From positions 372,001 through 436,000 of the forward strand of contig NZ_QBUG01000006.1 in NCBI RefSeq assembly GCF_003058225.1: a stretch of DNA of 64,000 bases, in the 5' to 3' direction. The notes beneath the pieces are model-generated. The model saw only the letters and a program-made list of their open reading frames with translations. It made no database searches and was not told the DNA's origin. The translations under genes were made by a program, and so were the position numbers. Origin of the DNA: Promicromonospora sp. AC04. GTDB taxonomy: Bacteria; Actinomycetota; Actinomycetes; Actinomycetales; Cellulomonadaceae. This document shows positions 58,700 to 64,000 of the stretch, piece after piece. Position 1 is the first letter of the stretch. Each line of letters starts with the position of its first letter.

Positions 58700-59880
58700 G
58701 AGCCCACTCCCAGGGAGCCGAACATCCGCGCCTGGTCCAGGGCCGCGGCCAGGGCGCCGCGGACGCCGGCGTCGGCTCCCAGGGCGGAGGGCACCACGTC
58801 GACCGGACCGCGCGACGTCGCGACGATGCGCTGGCCGAGCGAGGTGCGCAGCGGTTCGAGGAGCAGGTCCCCGGCCTCGGCGAGCTGACCGCCGATCACA
58901 ACGACGTCGGGGTCGACGAGGTTGCACAGGTTGGCCAGCGCCACGCCGAGGTGCCGTCCGGCGTCGAACACGACGCGGCGGGACCCGGCGTCGCCGTCGC
59001 GCGCCCGGGCCACCAGGTCCGCGAGGGTGAGGTGCCCCGCCTCGGGCGGGAGCATGGCGAGCAGGCTGGACGCGCCGACCAGCATCTCCAGGCAGCCGCG
59101 GTTGCCGCAGCGGCAGACGGGACCGTACTCGTCGACGGACACGTGCCCGATCTCGCCGGCCACCCCGGACCGGCCGTGCACGGCCCGGCCGCCGAGGACG
59201 AGCCCGCCGCCCACACCGTGGGAGACGCGGATGTAGGCGACCGAGTCGTGGCCTGCGCCCGCGCCGAACCGGGCCTCCGCGATCGCGGCGAGCGTCGAGT
59301 CGTTGTCCGCGGTCACGGGGACGTCGAGCTCGGCCCCGAGGATCTCGTCGACGTGCACGCCGTCCCAGCCGCGCATCATCCCGACGGTGACGACCTGACC
59401 GGTGCGGATGTCGACGGGTGCAGGCACCCCGACGCCGACGGCGAGCAGCTCGGACGGGTCGGCGTCCACCGACTCCATCATCTCCCTGACCAGCATCGCC
59501 GTGCGCTGCAGGCCGGCGTCGGCCCGGTGGTCGGGGGCGAGCGGCATGTGCTGCTCGGCCAGGACCCGCATCGACGCGTCGGCGAGCGCGACGCTGAGCG
59601 AGCGCATGCCGAACCGGATGCCCGCGACCACGCCGAGGTTGCGCGCGAGGGTGACCTGCAGCGCCCGGCGGCCGTTGCGCGTGGACTGTGCGGTGTGCAG
59701 CACGCCCGCGACAGTGAGCTCCTTGACGATGTTCGAGATGGTGGCCGGGGACAGCCCTGTGACGCCGGCCAGCTCGATCTGCGTGAGCGACCCACGCTGC
59801 TGGACGGCGCTCACGATCCGGGCTCGGTTGGCCTCACGCAGTGAGGTCTGCGAACCCGGTGTTACCCGATCCGCGCGCAC
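58696..59880 (-). CDS. ROK-family transcriptional regulator
   Basis: This protein of about 394 residues has an N-terminal winged HTH (LTQIELAGVTGLSPATISNI) and a ROK domain. ROK sequences include the zinc motif GPVCRCGNRGCLE preceded by GEIGHVSVD, and the sugar-binding GVGVPAPVD. The GTG at 59880 is chosen; an upstream GTG at 59940 would add 20 residues without a better ribosome site. It is the first gene of the minus-strand sugar operon and faces the CUT1 operon. Confidence 0.88.
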   Translation of the reverse strand: MRADRVTPGSQTSLREANRARIVSAVQQRGSLTQIELAGVTGLSPATISNIVKELTVAGVLHTAQSTRNGRRALQVTLARNLGVVAGIRFGMRSLSVALADASMRVLAEQHMPLAPDHRADAGLQRTAMLVREMMESVDADPSELLAVGVGVPAPVDIRTGQVVTVGMMRGWDGVHVDEILGAELDVPVTADNDSTLAAIAEARFGAGAGHDSVAYIRVSHGVGGGLVLGGRAVHGRSGVAGEIGHVSVDEYGPVCRCGNRGCLEMLVGASSLLAMLPPEAGHLTLADLVARARDGDAGSRRVVFDAGRHLGVALANLCNLVDPDVVVIGGQLAEAGDLLLEPLRTSLGQRIVATSRGPVDVVPSALGADAGVRGALAAALDQARMFGSLGVGS

Positions 59881-59943
59881 AGCGCCCAGGGTAACCGCCT
59901 TCCGGCGTGCTCCGGCCTGGAATGACGGGTTTGGATACACAAA

Positions 59944-59955
59944 CTGAACGTTCAG
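59944..59955. promoter_or_regulatory. ROK operator candidate
   Basis: CTGAACGTTCAG is a perfect 12-bp palindrome in the region between the ROK gene and the divergent CUT1 operon, where a ROK repressor would be expected to bind. Confidence 0.55.
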
Positions 59956-59986
59956 GTCACGATCGAGCGACGCTTGCGTTCATTTC

Positions 59987-60018
59987 TTGACACCAAGGAC
60001 CTCGGGCCGTTCGATAGG
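59987..60018 (+). promoter_or_regulatory. promoter candidate for the CUT1 operon
   Basis: TTGACA at 59987-59992 matches the -35 consensus. A GATAGG-like element follows at 60013-60018, with spacing (20 bp) longer than ideal. It lies about 145 bp upstream of the binding-protein ATG. Confidence 0.35.
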
Positions 60019-60160
60019 ACCCGGGTTCACGGGCGTACAGGCGCGCCCGGCCGGTCACAGGAACGACGTCGTCCTGAGCGCGAAGAGACTTAGCCTTCGC
60101 CGCGTACGACGACTTCCCGGGTCGGTGCTCCAGCGACCGAGGAAGGTTGAGGGACCCCAG

Positions 60161-61447
60161 ATGCGAGTGAACCGGAGGATGACCGCGACGGTGGCGACAG
60201 CCGCTGTGCTCGGTCTCACGCTTGCCGCGTGCGGCGGCGGCGACACGAGCGGTGACGACGGCGGCGAGGGCGGCGGCGAGCAGGTCGAGGTGTTCACCTG
60301 GTGGGCCGCGGGTTCCGAGAAGGCCGGTCTCGACGCGATGGTCGGCGTGTTCGACGAGCAGCACCCCGACATCGAGTTCGTCAACGGCGCCGTCGCCGGT
60401 GGCGCGGGCTCCGCTGCCAAGGACCTGCTGCAGACCCGTCTGCAGGCGCAGGACCCGCCGGACACGTTCCAGGCCCACGCCGGCCTCGAGCTGCAGGACT
60501 ATATCGACGCCGCACAGATCGAGGACGTCTCCGACCTCTACGACGAGTTCGGCCTGACGGACGTCTTCCCGGCCGACCTGGTCGACCGGCTCTCCACCGA
60601 GGACGGCGCGATCTACTCGATCCCGTCGAACATCCACCGCGCGAACGTCGTCTGGGCCAACCCGACGGTGCTCGAGGACAACGGCATCGACCCCGAGGCC
60701 GAGTACGCGGACCTCGACGCGTGGATGGCCGACCTCGACAAGCTCGACAAGGCCGGCGTCACGGCGCTGTCCGTCGGCACCACCTGGACGCAGGTCCACC
60801 TGCTCGAGACGGTGCTGCTCGCCAGCCTGGGCGCGGACGCGTACAGCGGCCTGTGGGACGGCACCACCGACTGGGAGAGCGCGGAGGTCACGAGCGCGCT
60901 CGAGAACTTCGAGACGCTCATCGGCTACACCAACGAGGACCGCGACGGTCTCGACTGGCCCGAGGCGACCCAGATGGTCATCGACGGCGGCGCGGCCTTC
61001 AACGTCATGGGCGACTGGGCTGTCGCGGCGTTCGAGGAGCAGGACAAGGTGCTCGGCACGGACTTCACGGCGGCCCCGGTTGCGGGCACCGACGGGACGT
61101 TCGACTTCCTGGCCGACTCGTTCACCCTGCCGGTAGGCGCCCCCGACCCCGACGGCGCGAAGGCATGGCTGGAGACCGTCGGCTCGCTGGAGGGCCAGGT
61201 CGCGTTCAACAAGGCGAAGGGCTCCATCCCGGCCCGGACCGACGCCGACCCTGCTGACTTCTCGGAGTACCAGCAGACCGCCATCGACTCGTTCGCGAAC
61301 GACACGATCGTGTCCTCGCTGGCGCACGGTGCGGCGACCCCGGTCGCCACGCTGAACGCCATCTCGGACGCCACGAGCAAGTTCACCACCGGCGCGTCCG
61401 ACCTCGCCGGGTTCCAGTCCGAGCTGGCTGCTGCCGCGCAGGGCTGA
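60161..61447 (+). CDS. CUT1-type sugar-binding lipoprotein
   Basis: This 428-residue lipoprotein has signal and lipobox VLGLTLAACGGG followed by a Gly/Asp-rich linker. The family-1 extracellular binding fold shows VEVFTWWAAGSEKAGLDAMV, GAIYSIPSNIHRANVVWANP and a C-terminal FVGxxx-type helix region. GAGGGACCCC precedes ATG 60161; a second in-frame ATG at 60179 also has GGAGG. The two permease genes follow. Confidence 0.93.
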   Translation: MRVNRRMTATVATAAVLGLTLAACGGGDTSGDDGGEGGGEQVEVFTWWAAGSEKAGLDAMVGVFDEQHPDIEFVNGAVAGGAGSAAKDLLQTRLQAQDPPDTFQAHAGLELQDYIDAAQIEDVSDLYDEFGLTDVFPADLVDRLSTEDGAIYSIPSNIHRANVVWANPTVLEDNGIDPEAEYADLDAWMADLDKLDKAGVTALSVGTTWTQVHLLETVLLASLGADAYSGLWDGTTDWESAEVTSALENFETLIGYTNEDRDGLDWPEATQMVIDGGAAFNVMGDWAVAAFEEQDKVLGTDFTAAPVAGTDGTFDFLADSFTLPVGAPDPDGAKAWLETVGSLEGQVAFNKAKGSIPARTDADPADFSEYQQTAIDSFANDTIVSSLAHGAATPVATLNAISDATSKFTTGASDLAGFQSELAAAAQG

Positions 61448-61581
61448 CCACCCGTGCCGACCGCTCCGGCGTGACGCACACCGCCGTACGTCGCGCGCCG
61501 TCGGGCCAACCCCGACGGCGCGCGGCTGCGCCCACCGCCTGCCCACCACAAGCCGGCCACCGGCCCACCTGAGGTACCCAC

Positions 61582-62484
61582 ATGCTCAAGAAACTGCGGC
61601 GAGTCGGACCACCGCTCCTGATGCTCGCCCCGTCCCTGATCCTCGTCGGCGTCTTCGTCTACGGGCTGATCGTCGCCAACTTCACCACGTCCCTGACGGA
61701 CAACCACACGGCCGCGCAGGCCACCGGACAGAAGCCGGCCGTCGTCGTGTGGTTCACGAACTACATCGACCTGCTGGCGAGCGAGGACTTCCAGCACTCG
61801 CTGATGAACCTCGTCCTGTACACGGTCGTGTTCCTCGCCGGGACCATGGTCATGGGCTTCCTGTGGGCCTGGATGCTCGAGAAGCCCATGAAGGGCGAGG
61901 GGATCTTCCGCTCGGTCTACCTCTTCCCGATGGCGGTCTCGTTCGTCGCCTCGGGTGTGGTGTGGCGCTGGCTGCTCAACTCCAACCAGGACGAGCAGGC
62001 GTCCGGCCTCAACCGGCTGTTCCAGATGGTCGGGCTCGACGCCCTGCAGAACAACTGGTGGAACAACGTCACCTTCGGCATCATCGCCATCGCCATCCCC
62101 GCGATCTGGCAGCTCTCCGGCTACGTGATGGCGCTGTTCCTCGCCGGGTTCCGCGGCATCCCCGACGAGCTGCGCGAGGCCGCCCGGATGGACGGCGCCT
62201 CCGAGTGGAAGCTGTACCGGCACGTCCTGTTCCCGCAGCTGTCGCCGGTCGCGCTCTCCGCGCTGATCATCATCGGCCACATGTCGCTCAAGGCGTTCGA
62301 CCTCATCATGTCGATCTCCAAGCCGGCGAACTACCAGACCAAGGTTCCGGCCGTCGACATGTTCGTGTTCAAGTCGAGCTTCGACTACGCGAACGCCGCC
62401 GCCGTCGGCTCGATCCTGCTGATCATCGTCGCGATCGTCATCGTGCCGTACCTGATCCGCACGAACCGCGAGGAGAAGCAATGA
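61582..62484 (+). CDS. CUT1-type sugar ABC permease (MalF-like)
   Basis: This 300-residue, six-helix permease starts MLKKLRRVGPPLLMLAPSLI and has the EAA loop GIPDELREAARMDGASEWKL and the YLFPMAVSFVASGVVWRWLL helix typical of UgpA/MalF subunits. The gene follows GAGGTACCCAC. It overlaps the second permease by ATGA (62481-62484). Confidence 0.94.
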   Translation: MLKKLRRVGPPLLMLAPSLILVGVFVYGLIVANFTTSLTDNHTAAQATGQKPAVVVWFTNYIDLLASEDFQHSLMNLVLYTVVFLAGTMVMGFLWAWMLEKPMKGEGIFRSVYLFPMAVSFVASGVVWRWLLNSNQDEQASGLNRLFQMVGLDALQNNWWNNVTFGIIAIAIPAIWQLSGYVMALFLAGFRGIPDELREAARMDGASEWKLYRHVLFPQLSPVALSALIIIGHMSLKAFDLIMSISKPANYQTKVPAVDMFVFKSSFDYANAAAVGSILLIIVAIVIVPYLIRTNREEKQ

Positions 62485-63368
62485 CCGCCGCCGCCGAACA
62501 GCTCACCGCGCACCGCCCGGCGGCCGTCCCGCCGACCCTGCGGACGGGCCGGTACTCCATGGCCCGCACCCTGAAGTACCTGGCGCTGATCTTCTTCCTG
62601 ATCGTCGTCCTGATCCCGGTGTACGTGCTGCTGGTGACCAGCTTCAAGGGCACTGGCGACGCCGACCCGAGCCGCGCCTGGGCCCTGCCCCAGCTCTGGA
62701 CCCTCGAGAACTGGCAGACGGCGTGGACCGCCCTGTCGCCCTCGATCCTGCGCACCATCGCGGTGGTGGTGCCCAGCTCGATCATCTCGGCGTTCCTCGG
62801 GTCGCTGAACGGGTTCGTGCTGGCCCGGTGGAGCTTCCGCGGCGCGGACATCGTCTTCACCGTGATCCTGTTCGGGATGTTCATCCCCTACCAGGCAGTG
62901 ATGATCCCGCTCACCCAGCTCGTCCTGAACCTGGGCCTGCCGAGCGGCGTGCCGACGCTGATCCTGCTGCACGTGGTCTACGGCATACCGATCACGACGC
63001 TGATCTTCCGCAACTACTACACGACGGTGCCGCACGAGCTGATCGAGGCCGGGCGCGTCGACGGCGCGGGCATGCTGCGGACCTACTGGTCGATCGTGCT
63101 GCCGCTCTCGATCCCGAGCTTCGTCGTGGTGCTCATCTGGCAGTTCACCTCGGCCTGGAACGACTTCCTGTTCGCCGTGTTCTTCTCGTCGTCCCAGAAC
63201 GGCCCCGTCACCGTGGCGCTGAACAACCTCGCCAACGGCGCGCTGCTGCAGAACTACGGCGTCTCCATGGCGGGTGCCTTGTTCGCGTCGCTGCCGACGC
63301 TGATCGTGTACATCATCCTCGGCAAGTACTTCGTGGGCGGCCTGATGTCGGGCTCGGTCAAGGGCTGA
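62481..63368 (+). CDS. CUT1-type sugar ABC permease (MalG-like)
   Basis: This 295-residue permease has the N-terminal helix LIFFLIVVLIPVYVLLVTSF and the EAA loop VPHELIEAGRVDGAGMLRTY. Loop ending LYGVPITTL-like sequence reads VVYGIPITTLIFRNYY. No ATPase gene accompanies the operon, so a shared MsiK-type ATPase encoded elsewhere is probably used. Confidence 0.94.
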   Translation: MTAAAEQLTAHRPAAVPPTLRTGRYSMARTLKYLALIFFLIVVLIPVYVLLVTSFKGTGDADPSRAWALPQLWTLENWQTAWTALSPSILRTIAVVVPSSIISAFLGSLNGFVLARWSFRGADIVFTVILFGMFIPYQAVMIPLTQLVLNLGLPSGVPTLILLHVVYGIPITTLIFRNYYTTVPHELIEAGRVDGAGMLRTYWSIVLPLSIPSFVVVLIWQFTSAWNDFLFAVFFSSSQNGPVTVALNNLANGALLQNYGVSMAGALFASLPTLIVYIILGKYFVGGLMSGSVKG

Positions 63369-63380
63369 CCCGGAGCCCGT

Positions 63381-63470
63381 CCCTTGGTCGTGGGCGCCAC
63401 CGTCGCGCCTGCGTGTCCGTCGCACCTGTGACGGACGCGTAGGCGCGACGGTGGCGCCCACGACCAAGGG
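63381..63470. terminator. 30-bp perfect inverted repeat between convergent genes
   Basis: Arm 63381-63410 is exactly complementary to 63441-63470, and the next ten bases on each side (63411-63420 with 63431-63440) also pair if G-T is allowed. The stem reaches 40 bp in total with a 10-nt loop. It separates the CUT1 permease from the convergent membrane protein gene. Confidence 0.8.
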
Positions 63471-63484
63471 GCCGGTCACGCGAC

Positions 63485-64000
63485 TCACTCGACTCGTCTG
63501 GCGGCGGGCAGGTCGAACTCGTCGTTGGTCATCCGCAGGAGGGCGACGCCGACGCCGGTGAACCCGGCCGCGGCGACGAGTAGGCCGATGCCCTGGCCAA
63601 CGTGGTGGGGAATGAAGGGATGCGTGACACCGCCGACCAGGACGGCGATCCCCACCCAGGCAGGGACGTACCGGCCCCGCTGCAACGCGACGCCGAGCAG
63701 CCCCAGCCCGAAGACGATGCCGACGACGAACATCAGCGAGGCGACGCCGAGCAGGGGCTCCTGGTGCAGCGCGTCGTCCAGGGCGGCCATCGAGGTCACG
63801 TCGAGGTCGTGCTGGACGGTGACCAGGGCCGGGGTCTCCACCCCGCCGAGCAGTGCGATGCCGACCAGGAAGCCGGACAGGGCGACGGCGGCGCCGACAG
63901 CGGTCAGCCGCGGGGCGCCGCGCCGGGCGACCCAGGCGACCGCGATGGTGGCGGGGATGAGCGTGACCACGAACACCGCGTCCAGCCACTTCAGGGTCTC
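63485..64000 (-). CDS. multipass membrane protein, partial at window end
   Basis: The open frame runs off the window edge; the visible 171 residues begin ETLKWLDAVFVVTLIPATIA. Five hydrophobic segments are visible (FVVTLIPATIAVAWV, AVGAAVALSGFLVGIALLGG, LGVASLMFVVGIVFGLGLLG, WVGIAVLVGGVTHPFIPH, GIGLLVAAAGFTGVGVAL). No family is recognised; similar small membrane proteins in actinobacteria are unassigned. Its start lies beyond position 64000. Confidence 0.7.
   Translation of the reverse strand, partial: ETLKWLDAVFVVTLIPATIAVAWVARRGAPRLTAVGAAVALSGFLVGIALLGGVETPALVTVQHDLDVTSMAALDDALHQEPLLGVASLMFVVGIVFGLGLLGVALQRGRYVPAWVGIAVLVGGVTHPFIPHHVGQGIGLLVAAAGFTGVGVALLRMTNDEFDLPAARRVE

Overview
The window is 64 kb of very GC-rich DNA with strongly G/C-biased third codon positions, frequent GTG starts and many 4-base stop/start overlaps (ATGA or GTGA). 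The gene content (Tat- and Sec-exported glycan enzymes, an alpha-lytic-type protease with a ricin-type lectin domain, ROK and LacI sugar regulators, a Cmx-like exporter, many TetR regulators) points to a saprophytic actinobacterium. A member of the Micrococcales such as Promicromonosporaceae or Cellulomonadaceae is my inference, not a proof. I see no rRNA, tRNA, CRISPR array, prophage or intact insertion sequence.

Layout. 74-1985: alpha/beta hydrolase and FUSC-family membrane protein. 1951-18132: a divergent catabolic locus. An SGNH hydrolase faces a LacI regulator across a palindromic operator. The LacI gene is followed by a complete Opp/Dpp-type importer, an FAD oxidoreductase, a DHDPS-family aldolase/dehydratase, a Tat-exported beta-helix protein, a 30-codon repeat ORF, a protein with two FAH-like domains and a cytosolic type I sulfatase. 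This looks like a coherent, unassigned pathway for an imported, probably sulfated and acylated carbohydrate, and is the best candidate for an undescribed system. 18209-25844: small hypothetical, SDR/DUF418 pair, a secreted NucA/NucB-PKD protein, TetR genes and a divergent SDR-like gene. 26105-27084: a lower-GC lipoprotein with a leader ORF, and a 79-aa acidic protein coupled to a TetR gene. 27081-33949: FAD monooxygenase, quinone-oxidoreductase-like MDR, YibE/F protein, SDR/TetR pair and an S33 hydrolase. 34155-41284: HAD phosphatase, TetR/DoxX, MerR plus a DrrAB-like exporter, a VanY-type carboxypeptidase, and an ECF sigma factor with a membrane partner. 41330-47669: two paralogous HEAT-like proteins, a GNAT enzyme, a Cmx-like exporter, and metE behind a SAM-type riboswitch. 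47910-59940: a secreted protease, then an operon of ROK regulator, CUT2 importer, LacI regulator and GH92 mannosidase. 60161-63368: a divergent CUT1 importer without its own ATPase. 63485-64000: a partial membrane protein.

Regulation can be read in several places. LacI-type palindromes lie before the LacI/SGNH pair and before the GH92 gene. TetR-type palindromes lie in three divergent intergenic regions, and a 12-bp palindrome lies at the ROK/CUT1 divergence.

A second theme is non-coding structure. Gene ends carry unusually long, mostly perfect inverted repeats (19-30 bp stems). Two of these belong to one 35-nt family with compensatory base changes. Another repeat family sits at the broken ends of two SDR gene remnants. 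Short tandem repeats recur at gene ends and between genes.
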